Assembly (NCBI GenBank): GCA_963920705.1
Contig: OY987237.1
Span: 6,602,601-6,666,600, forward strand
Direction of reading: 5' to 3'
Origin: Odiellus spinosus
Taxonomy: Eukaryota > Arthropoda > Arachnida > Opiliones > Phalangiidae
DNA length: 64,000 nucleotides
The notes under the pieces: model-generated
Told to the model about the DNA's origin: nothing
Seen by the model: the letters and a program-made list of their open reading frames with translations, nothing else
The model's database searches: none
Program-made: the position numbers and the translations under genes
Shown: positions 37,050 to 47,838 of the stretch, in pieces
Numbering within the stretch: the stretch's first letter is position 1
How the letters are laid out: every line of letters starts with the position of its first letter

Positions 37050-37460
37050 TGGATCACTCATACATAATATTCAAATTTTTGACTATATATGATATCTGAT
37101 TATTAAAATAGTTTATGAATTATTTACATAATTAAAACTTAAAAATAAATAAATTAAAATTGAATTTAGACGATGTAAATATAATAAACATTAATATTAA
37201 TAAATATAAATACATTAACTTAGTAATTAAGTTAATGTTAATGTTGAGAAGTGAGTTATAAATATTAATTGAAATTTCATAACTTATGGGGTGGATCTTT
37301 GCATAAATGATATGGGAATAAATTTAATATATTCAAATATTAAAATATGACGTCAGTATAGGCCAAAAATGTCAGATGCAAAAAAAAATAATCTTTCCCA
37401 AAGGCATATAATTAAAATCAAATTTAACAATAATTATTCATTATTCAATGTCCCAAACAT
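37050..37460. other. Intergenic stretch without recognised genes
   Basis: Very AT-rich, no features. Confidence 0.5.
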
Positions 37461-37590
37461 TTAAAGTGAGGCTGTCATGAACTCCAAATGGAAATTGAGT
37501 AGCATATTCGGAAAGATCGTTAAAAAACATATACATATGCGGAATAGAAAAAAACTGCCACGACAGTAAAAATACATATTTTACAGATTT
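37461..37590. mobile_element. MITE family F3, left end only
   Basis: TTAAAGTGAGGCTGTCATGA, CAAATGGAAATTGAGTAGCA and TTCGGAAAGATCGTTAAAAA, then it breaks off. Confidence 0.7.
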
Positions 37591-38790
37591 TTAGATTTCA
37601 ATGTTAATTGACCTTGGAAAAGGTACAGAAATTTTGGGATTTTGGCCAAATTGTAGGGGACTTTTGATATAAGCCATATATTTTACAAGGCTACATAGTT
37701 TCATTTCATGACTTTTTTTGACCAATTTCGAAATTTCCTGACCTTTTAGGTCAATTATTTTCAAATTATCTTGACTAATACACGATTTTACGGATATTGT
37801 TCTCGGAGGAAAAAGATGTCATTTAAAAAGTCACGCGTTTGCAATTACGCGATAGGTGTCCAAAACCAGAAGCCACGTGACTCTTCGGAACCCAGGTTTG
37901 ATTTCCAGAGAGTGCCACCATTTTAATTTCTACTGAGAGCTGAATTAGATGGCAGTCATATTCAATACGGCACGTATTTCTCGTGGCGCATTCATTTGTC
38001 AATAAAAATTAAAAATGGCCGCGCTCTTGTAATCAAATCCAGATTCCGAACCGTCACGACGTGGCTTTGTTGAGCCTGTTTAACCGTGTCTTTACTAACC
38101 CTAGGTCCAGAAATTCGGCGAACGATAAAAAAGAAAATAATTGACCCCGAAATTCTCGGGGCTTCCACCACTTCCGTTTATGGTTTTCGTTAATAATGTC
38201 TGTATATATAATTAATTTAAAATAATTTGGAAATCCGTTGAAATTCAAAGATTCCGAATCTAAATCACTTGACAATATCCCACCCACATACGAAGAAGTA
38301 CGTGTATAAAACAATTAAGTGAAAGTACTTGGAAATGACTTTTAACCTCTCGCCATCAACGAAACAATGGAAAAAAACCTCTTTAAATACATCGTGAGAA
38401 AGAACGAAGCGTCACGGGGAAAAAAGTTGGTTTAAAAATGCAAAAAACTAAACTAAAAATCACCCCAAGAAATGCCGACACCATGATAGTACGTTAGAAA
38501 AAAAGATTGAAAAGCCAACTCCCCCCCATGATCATACAATCATTATTTCAGGTAGCTCGCTTAGAATACTGGCGAGATGAGGAGAGCTGAAGATAGCTAC
38601 GGTCGAAGGGTATATGGTCATAATGAAGGAGACTATGTGGGAGGGAGGAAGCCACCATGAACACCAATTTTGTGGTGCAGGCAGCCATGTCAGAGCCCGT
38701 TCATTCACGCGATCCAAATGAAATCTCGAATACGAGATATTTAACGATTCCATTCTAAGACTGCTTGCAGTAGGAAAAAAATCGACGCTT
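37591..38790. other. Intergenic stretch; worn CCCTGACCTTTT-like segment
   Basis: AATTTCGAAATTTCCTGACC and TTTTAGGTCAATTATTTTC near 37720-37765 resemble the CCCTGAC repeats. Otherwise there are only chance frames, such as 38532-38753 on the minus strand, with no recognisable protein. Confidence 0.4.
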
Positions 38791-38799
38791 CAAATGGTA

Positions 38800-39060
38800 A
38801 ATTGTCGGATAGTAATTATAGCAAAAACACCTGTGACTATAAGTTTTAAAGAGTAAAAATTACCCGCAATACTACTGGTCGCGTTGTTTTTGAAAGAGCC
38901 TACAGTTGATTCTCGCGCGTTCTTGCACGAGTGATAAGATCGCTTTCGCGCGGTCTTTCTCGTAAAAGTACTTAATCCAGATCAAGTCAACTAACTTTCG
39001 TACGAAAATTATCGTTACTACATCATATATCGGGGGAAAAATTACACATTTTAATTTTAA
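38800..39060. mobile_element. MITE family F3, partial
   Basis: AAAAATTACCCGCAATACTA, GAGCCTACAGTTGATTCTCG, GATCGCTTTCGCGCGGTCTT and GTAAAAGTACTTAATCCAGA match the core of the copy at 18373. Confidence 0.65.
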
Positions 39061-39065
39061 AGTAT

Positions 39066-39112
39066 CTTAAAGGGAGAATGCAACCCAACAAGTGATTTAT
39101 TGTAAGAGCATA
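39066..39112. mobile_element. MITE family F1, solo left end
   Basis: TTAAAGGGAGAATGCAACCC then AACAAGTGATTTATTG; nothing beyond. Confidence 0.65.
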
Positions 39113-39317
39113 ACAATTATGCAAATAAGTTTGGTTTCGCTCCAGGTAAAACAAACGAAAACAACGTCGCGAAAATAATTTTAGGTGATTTTTGTTCCCT
39201 TTTTTTCTATCTATTATTAAAATTTTTAAATATTAAGGAAAATAAACTAGAAAAATAACTCGAGGTAGATCACCGGAAACTTCAAAAAAATATTTTCATT
39301 CATTTTTTCGCAGGGTT

Positions 39318-40092
39318 TTAAAGGGAAACTTGGAGCTAAAAATGGAAGAGCTTGTGAATTTATTTTAGGAATAGTTGATATTATAAAAGAACTTGCGGGT
39401 GCGACATCTTGTTCGAATGTTGCTAACTACGTCACTAAACCACGTGGCGTTAAGCTTATACAGGGCAGTTATTTCCGTTTTCATAAAACGATAGGGGTCA
39501 AATGGCTCAGAAGTCACGAGGGAGAGACTCGACCTTGAGAGCTGACACGGATATAGAAAAAATAGGCTTAAGAAATGCTCGGTGCTCACGAGCGCTATGA
39601 GCTTTTCAAGCTATTACGTAGCTGATGACGTCGACGGCAACATTCCTTAAGTACGCTCCTCCTCTTTTATGAAAGCAACTTTTAATGGGTGCCATAAAAC
39701 GTATTCGTGAATTTTCACGAACAATGTTTAAATTAATATCTAAACTTTGGTAAAGTTTGAATAAGAGTAAATATAAATTCGGACCAATCATATTATTCCA
39801 ATCTTTAACAGCGCTTGTAATGTCCTAATATTAAAAGAACAGGCCGGCGTTAGACAGCCAAGGTCTTGGTCATCAAACGCCGGCCTATCCTCTTAACGTT
39901 AGTACATTTGTAAGGGCTGTTGAAGGCCCGAATTTATATTTACTTTTATTCAAAATTAAAATCAAACTTTAAAAATTAATTTAAACAACAAAAACGTGTT
40001 TAAAAATTGTTTTGAAAATTCTAGAATTCGTCCGGTGATTGCGAAAATAAATTCAAAAGGTGTTTCATTTTAAGCTCCAAGTTTCCCTTTAA
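39318..40092. mobile_element. MITE family F2, long copy with central hairpin
   Basis: Starts TTAAAGGGAAACTTGGAGCT and ends AGCTCCAAGTTTCCCTTTAA, a perfect outer inverted repeat. A compact hairpin at about 39840-39890 pairs AGGCCGGCGTT with AACGCCGGCCT. It is longer than the 425-bp copy at 43661; the extra sequence is in the left half (about 39365-39700). The minus frames at 39365-39791 have no recognisable product. Confidence 0.8.
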
Positions 40093-40093
40093 A

Positions 40094-41196
40094 GCAAAAA
40101 TTTCCTAATGCGAATGATAATTTCCCGCGTTGAAAAAAAGACTGGCCAATGATTAGTATTGGGCTTAAAACTTAAATATTTTCCTTTTGGCTCAGATTCG
40201 TGACTCACGATTTTTTTCCGCAGTCGACAATGATTAGCCCAAAATTACGTGCAGTTTTCAGTAAGGATCGAAGCTTATCTAACCATATTATATTAGAAAA
40301 CTAATAATATAAGATGATGAGGGAATGAATACTGCAAACTTACGAATCTGGAGAGTTGAATTATTTATTCCATTAGCCAATGTCAATGTTCCTACCTTAA
40401 CTCGTACGGTTAGACTCAAAATTATATTCTAAAATATATATTTTCTTAACAAAAGCGTTACCGACGCAATTAGAAATTTTTTATTTAAAATTATCGCGTA
40501 AGAATTTATTTTCGAAAATCTATCAGGAGTTTTATGGAATAATTTTTGATTTAATTTTAAATCTTATTATAATTTTATTTCAAATAATGTTAATATTTTT
40601 CTACTAGATTAATTCTACTACTAATTTCAAACTAGACTAAGCTGAATAAAATTGTAATACGTGTTTTTATTCAAATTCTATTTAAATAAATTATAACATA
40701 TTTCGAGTCTTTGAACTAATTAATATATATTAGAAACTCTATATTAAGCTATCCTATCATAATTATTAAAAAAAACACCAATTAAAATTAAAAAGCACCT
40801 GTTATAGTTATCTTCGCGAGTCAAGGTGAAATTAATACACTGGCTTGTGGTTACAACACTAACTAAACGATCCTATTACGTCCAATCACGCACCATTGGA
40901 TATTCCGGCGTGGACCAAGTATTTATGACAGACACCCTTCTATCGTCCGCGCATGAGCAGTAAAGCGAGTTGAGCGCAATTTTTGCGCTCTTTTAAGATT
41001 TAATTCTATCATTTTACGTATTATAGCAGTTTTGGAACTCTATACAGGGCTGAGTGTAATTTAATTCATACACTAGGTGAAAATATAGGTTTATTTCAAA
41101 TGATGCCTGAAGGTGTTACGGATGATACACGATTACAGAATCTCTACAATAAAACATTGAACCTTCAATTTTAAATAGAGGGTAAAACAATTTTAA
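40094..41196. other. Intergenic stretch without recognised genes
   Basis: AT-rich; no repeats matched, no gene supported. Confidence 0.5.
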
Positions 41197-41480
41197 TTAA
41201 AGGGAGAATGCAGCCTAACAAGTGATTTTTTTACGATTTCTTATCGTTCAAATAGGCATAAAAAATTGCTAACAAATAACTAGAAATAAATTTAAAGCTT
41301 AGCTGGATTCATGGAGATATCCTAAAATCCCCGTATAAGGAGTAGCGACCAATGGCATTGATCATGGAGATCCTGCAATTCCCCACATAAGAGCCATCGA
41401 TTAATGCCATTGGTCGTTATTCCTTATATGGTGAGTTCAGGTGATCTCCATGAATACTAAGCCTATTTTGATGGTAGTTT
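41197..41480. mobile_element. MITE family F1, right end replaced by an F3 fragment
   Basis: TTAAAGGGAGAATGCAGCCT, arm AGCTTAGCTGGATTCATGGA and the inverse TCTCCATGAATACTAAGCCT, then TTTTGATGGTAGTTTATTTC runs into F3 sequence without the F1 terminus. Confidence 0.75.
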
Positions 41481-41492
41481 ATTTCTGGAAAG

Positions 41493-41990
41493 TAATTAAA
41501 GATAATTTTCATAGTTGACTATCTGGATTAAGTACTTTTACGAAGAAGACCGCGCGAAAGCGACCCTATCATTGGTGTCAGAACGGCGAGAATCAACCTT
41601 AGGCTCTACAATAGCCAGGCGAACATTTTGCGATGACGTAGTATTGCGGGGAATTTTTATTAAAAAAATTTCGAATATGTATTTACTGTCGCGGTAATTT
41701 TTTCTATTCTGAATATGTATACATAGTTTTCACTAAAGGGGGTAAGTGTCGTTCCCCCCATGTTGCCAACCACTTGTGAGTGCAGAGGGAAAGGCTAGAG
41801 TTCAGTTTTGAAACTGATCTGTTCTGAACTGCACTCACAAGCTCCTGGCAACCTGGGAATGAAAGCAAAGCTGGGTAAGAGGGGTGGAATTTTCTTTTGC
41901 CCCTTTACTGAAAACTATGTATATATTTTTGGAATCGCTTTTTAACGATCTTTCCGAAAATGCTACTCAATTTCCATTTGTAGTGAAAAA
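41493..41990. mobile_element. MITE family F3, split by an inserted F9 element
   Basis: The left part carries AAAGTAATTAAAGATAATTT, GAAGACCGCGCGAAAGCGAC and GCGAACATTTTGCGATGACG. After the F9 insertion the right part continues with TTTTTAACGATCTTTCCGAA and ATGCTACTCAATTTCCATTT, which completes the F3 order seen at 18373. Confidence 0.7.
41722..41920. mobile_element. MITE family F9, foldback element inserted in F3
   Basis: The ends CATAGTTTTCACTAAAGGGG and CCCCTTTACTGAAAACTATG are inverted. The core holds inner arms CCAACCACTTGTGAGTGCAG and GCACTCACAAGCTCCTGGCA around AGTTCAGTTTTGAAACTGAT. A second copy lies in an intron at 59936-60146. Confidence 0.8.
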
Positions 41991-41999
41991 TGCGTTAAA

Positions 42000-42735
42000 T
42001 AAAGGAAAATATGTTCATCAAATGTAAATATTAGGAAATTAATTGGGGTCGGTAGTTTTTTTTACTCAAATTTCCAACTAACAAGGCATAATATTTCACA
42101 ATTCCTTTAAAATTTTTAAAATAAATTTCCGATTAAGTTACGGAAACGATAACCGGTTCATCATTCTTAGATTTTTTTTAATGAATATCTTAATTATACT
42201 TAGATTGTTATTTAGTTGTAAACAAGATAAGAAGATGGTTAGAATGGGAGGTTACTATTTTCAGTACGTGTTAGTGGCTTCAAATGGTACAATATTTAGT
42301 TTATTTAAGGGTTAAAAACAGGTTTTATAAGGGTTTTTAGAGATCAATCTAAGTGTGCGATGTAATCTTCCTACTCAAAAACGTAATTATATTATACCTA
42401 TAAACCTTAAAAAGACTAAAATAGTCGTTTCCTGTCTTAAGATAATTAACTTTAATTAGAACTAATTTCTTACTGGGAATTAAATATATATTAAAATTTT
42501 AAAATTAAAAAAATAGAGATTTCTACTGGTAAAATTAAAACTTTGACGATAACACTCCTTTGTATGTGGGAAGGGGACACCGAGTGGGCGACAATGGGAC
42601 ACAAGTTTTCCGGAAGTAAAAAAATGTACGATTGGTCAATGTATTTCTTACTATCCCTAGAAATTAATTAGGGCAATGATTATGTCGACGTCAGGATACT
42701 GTCAGTCGAAACTGAAGCTTGGGGCTTTCCAACTA
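42000..42735. other. Intergenic stretch without recognised genes
   Basis: No gene or matched repeat. Confidence 0.5.
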
Positions 42736-42739
42736 ATTT

Positions 42740-43565
42740 TAATCGCGGTGTAATATTTTAATCACGGTGTAATATTTTAATCCCGGTGTAATATTTTAAT
42801 CCCGATGTAATATATTTTAATTACGGTATAAAAAATTTTAATTACGATATAAAATTTTTTAATTGCGGTATAAAAAATTTTAATTACGGTATAAAATATT
42901 TTATAATCACGGTATATACTATTTTAATCACGGTCTAATATTATAATCACGGTCTAATATTATAATCACGGTCTAATATTATAATCACGGTCTAATATTA
43001 TAATCACGGTGTAGTATTTTAATCACGGTGTAGTATTTTAATCACGGTGTAGTATTTTAATCACGGTGCAGTATTTTAATCACGGTATATAATATTTTAA
43101 TCACGGTAGATAATATTTTAATCACGGTAGCTAATATTTTAATCACGGTAGATAATATTTTAATCACGGTAGATAATATTTTAATCACGGTAGATAATAT
43201 TTTAATCACGGTATATAATATTTTAATCACGGTATATAATATTTTAATCACGGTATATAATATTTTAATCACGGTATATAATATTTTAATCACGGTATAT
43301 AATATTTTAATCACGGTATATAATATTTTAATCACGGTATATAATATTTTAATCACGGTATATAATATTTTAATCACGGTATATAATATTTTAATCACGG
43401 TATATAATATTTTAATCACGGTATATAATATTTTAATCACGGTATATAATATTTTAATTACAGTATATAATATTTTAATTACGGTATATAATATTTTAAT
43501 CACGGTATATAATACTTTAATTACCGTATAATATTTTAATCATGTTATATTTTGATCATGGTATA
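42740..43565. repeat. Minisatellite, 18-22 bp units (main unit 21 bp)
   Basis: TTTTAATCACGGTATATAAT-type units, over 35 copies. The left part has shorter variants (GGTGTAATATTTTAATC, ATAATCACGGTCTAATATT). The right part is nearly homogeneous with a 21-bp period. Because 21 is a multiple of 3, the minus strand stays open for 148 codons (43057-43503). The heptapeptide repeat is an artefact of the period and not a protein. Confidence 0.95.
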
Positions 43566-43660
43566 ATATTTTAATGAGTAAACCAATAATATCTTATACC
43601 AAAGCATCCCAAAAAGAGAACTACTTTGAAAAATTCCCAGCCAGCGATAACAGTCAATAT

Positions 43661-44085
43661 TTAAAGGGAAACTTGGAAGTAATAATGGAACAGCTTTTGA
43701 ATTTATTTATTTTCATAATGTTTAGAAACGTTTCTGGTGTTTAAATTAAATTCTAAAGTTCGGTTAAATTTCAATGAAAGTAAATAAAAATTCCGATCAA
43801 TCATATTATTTTATCCTTCGCCAATATTATTAAAATAATAGGCCAAGGTCTTAGGCGTCAAACGCCAGCCTATTATTTTAGTGTTAAGACATTACAAGCA
43901 CTGTTGAAGGCTGAAATAATATGATTGGTCCGAATTTATATTTACTTTTATAGAAATTTTACCAAGAAAATTAATTTAAACACTAAAAACGTGTCTAAAA
44001 ATTCTGAATTAGTTTTTTTGGCATCCGGTGATTCCGAAAATAAATTCAAAATCTGTTCCATTTTTAGCTTCGAGTTTCCCTTTAA
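43661..44085. mobile_element. MITE family F2, 425-bp copy
   Basis: TTAAAGGGAAACTTGGAAGT to TTAGCTTCGAGTTTCCCTTTAA-type end. The central hairpin at 43848-43880 pairs AATAATAGGC with GCCTATTATT around AAGGTCTTAGGCGTC. Confidence 0.82.
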
Positions 44086-44542
44086 TAACTATAGATTTAT
44101 AACTCTACTGTAATAGACTAATATATATTCGTGAAATTTCCTTTCAAGGATTTTTACAAGTAAAATATTTTGGATAGAATTAAGTAATGGGGCATTATTA
44201 CGACGACCAGTATTTTACGATCTTTTAGTTTTTAGTCAAGACGTTTTAGAAAATTTGGGGAAGTTTTTTTTCCCAGCGTGTGCGTAGAGCCGTGCTTCCG
44301 GTTGACGAAAAACACGAAATAAATAGCCAGCTAAGATTGGCCCACCCCCTCTCAACGGCAATCTCGACTGGCTCTGTCTTAAAAGGGAAAGACTAGATAC
44401 TGTCTTAAAATATCAGTTAGGGAATTTTTAATGAATTAAAATATTATATTTTAGGTTTAAAATTGTTCCTTTAAACTTCTAATTCAAAAACGTTATCTGG
44501 AAAGTTTAATTAATGACTTGAGAATTATCTTAACATTCATTA
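44086..44542. other. Intergenic stretch without recognised genes
   Basis: Nothing supported. Confidence 0.5.
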
Positions 44543-44880
44543 TTAAAGGGAGACTGAAGGAAAAAGTGTATAATACGCGATAACTTAATTTTTAGATTTC
44601 TTAGACCATAAAATATGTTATTTAGTACAAGAAAAAAGTATCTATAATAGTTAAATTGCAAAAAAAGGTGTTTATATAAGTACTTTGAAATTTCGAACAC
44701 CATTTTGAGTTCTGCTCGGTGAGAAGGGGATACTAGCCAATCAAACCTCGTTGATTAATCCATGGTGGCACCGTCCAACAAAACACGTAATAAGATTTTC
44801 CCAAAGTAAAATTCTGATTGGCTTCTATCCTCTTTTCTACGAGGAACAAGATGGTGGACGATTTAAATAAGTAGGGGGTT
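44543..44880. mobile_element. MITE family F4 copy
   Basis: TTAAAGGGAGACTGAAGGAA, TTAGACCATAAAATATGTTA and ATACTAGCCAATCAAACCTC are shared with 19-215. ATACTAGCCAATCA and TGATTGGCTTCTATCC form inverted arms. The right end is not defined. Confidence 0.6.
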
Positions 44881-45327
44881 TAAATAAACCTTATATTTGT
44901 AGTAAATGAACAAAATAGAGCTTTCAATTTTTACTTCAGGGTACCTAGTTACCTTTCTTGAAGTTAGGCTTGTCTAAATATTGAAAATTAGGTAAAAGTT
45001 TCACAATTGATTTCGACATTATTTTATCCATCTAAATCACGATTTAAAACTATTAACTGTCCAATTTAAATCTTTCCATTTTTTTGGGAGACTGGCACTT
45101 TGCTCGGGAGAACCCTTACCCTCTATCACCCCTGAGTTCTATGGTATGTTCTGTCTAGGACAGAAAAGGCACCTTAGTTCGAACATCACCACCTGTTTCC
45201 GAAATATTTTATATCAAATTGTCTTTGCAGCTTGAATTTCAAGAACAATCAAATTATTTTTCCTGTGACTTAAAATTTTTTTTCCATCTTGTCAAAGCTT
45301 GGGTAATTTCTATGTTAAAATTTTAGC

Positions 45328-46535
45328 AGGGTTCATACAAAATTTTCACTGTGGTATTCCCTGACTTTTCCAGGTTTCCCCCGACCATTTTCAAATAATT
45401 TTCCTGACCATTTCTGAAGAATTTCCCTGTACATTTCTGAAGAATTTCCCTGACCATTTCCGAAGAATTTCCCTGACCATTTCCGAAGAATTTCCCTGAC
45501 CATTTCCGAATAATTTCCCTGACCATTTCCGAATAATTTCCCTGACCATTTCCGAATAATTTCCCTGACCATTTCCGAAGAATTTCCCTGACCATTTCCG
45601 AAGAATTTCCCTGACCATTTCCGAAGAATTTCCCTGACCATTTCCGAAGAATTTCCCTGACCATTTCTAAAGAATTTCCCTGACCATTTCTAAAGAATTT
45701 CCCTTACCATTTCTAAATAATTTCCTTGACCATTTCTAAAGAATTTCCCTGACCATTTCTAAAGAATTTCCCTGACCATTTCTAAAGAATTTCCCTGACC
45801 ATTTTCAAATAATTTCCCTGACCATTTTCAAATAATTTCCCTGACCATTTTCAAATAATTTCCCAGACCATTTTCAAATAATTTCCCAGACCATTTTCAA
45901 ATAATTTCCCAGACCATTTTCAAATAATTTCCTAGACCATTTTCAAATAATTTCCTAGACCATTTTCAAATAATTTCAATGACCATTTCTAAAACAATTC
46001 CCTGACCATCTCTAAATAATTTCCCTGACCATTTCTAAATAATTTCCCTGACCATTTCTAAATAATTTCCCTGACCATTTCTAAATAATTTCCCTGACCA
46101 TTTCTAAATAATTTCCCTGACCATTTCTAAATAATTTCCCTGACCATTTCTAAATAATTTCCCTGACCATTTCTATATAATTTCCCTGACCATTTCTATA
46201 TAATTTCCCTGACCATTTCTATATAATTTCCCTGACCATTTCTAAATAATTTCTCTGACCATTTCTAAATAATTTCCCTGACCATTTCTAAATAATTTCC
46301 CTGACCATTTCTAAATAATTTCCCTGACCATTTCTAAATAATTTCCCTGACCATTTCTAAATAATTTCCCTGACCATTTCTAAATAATTTCCCTGACCAT
46401 TTCTAAATAATTTCCCTGACCATTTCTAAATAATTTCCCTGACCATTTCTAAATAATTTCCCTGACCATTTCTAAATAATTTCCCTGACCATTTCTAAAT
46501 AATTTCCCTGACCATTTCTAAAAAATTTCCTCGAC
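45328..46535. repeat. Large minisatellite, 23-bp unit on CCCTGACCATTTCTAAATAA
   Basis: About fifty units of 23 bp. Variants come in blocks: TTTCCGAAGAA, then TTTCTAAAGAA, TTTTCAAATAA and TTTCTAAATAA. The left flank is CAGGGTTCATACAAAATTTT followed by TTCCCTGACTTTTCCAGG, the same start seen at the other CCCTGAC arrays. Open frames on the minus strand at 45323-45664 are repeat read-through. Confidence 0.95.
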
Positions 46536-46674
46536 TACTAATATTTGCAAGCTGTTGGCAATGCAAACCTTTTTTATACGTGACTTGACCGTCTATCAAT
46601 CAGTGGTAGATAGTTTGCTCTGAATATAAAATCTTTCCGTGAATATTCTTATCTTTAAATTACTATTCTAATTT

Positions 46675-46790
46675 AAAGGTCAACCTATCGCAAACATTCC
46701 TTGACCCCAAACGATATTTTTCATTTCCCTGACCTTTTAGCTTCCTTTTTAAATTCCCCGACTTTTTCAGTACCTTTTCAAATAATAGTG
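46675..46790. repeat. Outlying CCCTGACCTTTT segment
   Basis: TTCCTTGACCCCAAACGATA, TTTCCCTGACCTTTTAGC and AATTCCCCGACTTTTTCAG form three diverged units outside the main array. Confidence 0.6.
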
Positions 46791-47024
46791 TAATATTTCT
46801 TTCGCAAACAAAACTGCAGGGGAACACAGAGGCAAAGCCTTTTATGTTGTGGTCCATAAGTCAACACCGATGAATAATATTATAATACAAGTATATAATT
46901 ATAGAAATAATTGGTAAGTAGTGGATCAATCAACTTGAATTAAGGCATCAATCAAGTAAAATTAGTGGCAAAAATGGACCCCCGATGATAATTTGGTTTT
47001 GAATTAAGTCTAAGACTTACATTT

Positions 47025-47460
47025 CTAAATTAACATAAATAGATTGAAAGAAAAAAGTAGCTTACCCAATTAGCAGAGCATGGCCTCCATTAGTTTTAAT
47101 TTCGTCCAGAAATCCAATCTACCACAATACAGATCATCCAATTCATTTTTCAGTTTGATCCTAACAAAGGCTTAACGAAACTGTGGAAATCATCCCACTT
47201 TTATAATAAATTAACATAACTAGATTGAAAGAAAAAAGTAAAGTAGCTTACCCGATTAGCATTACATGATCCCTATTACTTTTAATTTGGTCCAGAAATT
47301 CAATCTGCGGCTTTAGGCCAACATGATAGATCATGATCATTGGTCAATCAATGTCAATGACTCAATGCCATGGGTTACTGGGTATGACCGCATGGGTCTT
47401 GGGTCATAAAATCGAAGTTCGTGACAAAGGCTTAACGAAACTGTGGAAATCATAATACGT
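47025..47460. repeat. Local tandem duplication of about 185 bp, diverged
   Basis: AAATTAACATAAATAGATTG with GAAAGAAAAAAGTAGCTTAC at 47027-47065 recurs at 47208-47252, and AACAAAGGCTTAACGAAACT at 47163 recurs at 47422 followed by GTGGAAATCAT. It lies between the minisatellite and the SAS-6 3' end. Confidence 0.7.
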
Positions 47461-47767
47461 AACTTTAGTCATTCATTTCCACATCTATTAAAAACTCGCC
47501 CTTTAACGTAAATAAACATTGATCTAAGTATTATCTAACTAATTAAGCGTTAATTAGGTTAAATTATTATTAACTTTACTTCATTTTCCGCCAACAATGC
47601 AACGTGGATGAAAAGCGCAAACTAGCGAAGAACCAAAGTACGTTAAAAATAGCAGACGACTTTTTAAAGTATGAGAAAATTGACGCAGTGGTGCCATCTC
47701 AATTTTAATTTTGGAAGCTATGAAATGAAATTGAAAAAAAAAAAAATATTTAATATAAATCATTTTT

Positions 47768-47773
47768 TTTATT
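47768..47773 (-). terminator. SAS-6 polyadenylation signal
   Basis: AATAAA on the minus strand about 65 bases beyond the stop codon. Confidence 0.6.
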
Positions 47774-47838
47774 AAAAGCAATAAACAAACTCTTACAAAA
47801 CTATAATTATTATGAAAATATATTTACATTAATTTTAA

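Noticed and set aside
43057-43503. A 148-codon open frame encoding a perfect heptapeptide repeat (IKILYTV)
   Set aside because: It is the 21-bp minisatellite read on the minus strand. A unit length divisible by three keeps the frame open by arithmetic; there is no promoter, splice context or codon bias to support a protein.
45323-45664. Three overlapping minus-strand frames with GQGNSSEMVREI-type repeats
   Set aside because: A 23-bp repeat without stops is open in all three frames and gives the same 23-residue period in each. This is repeat read-through.
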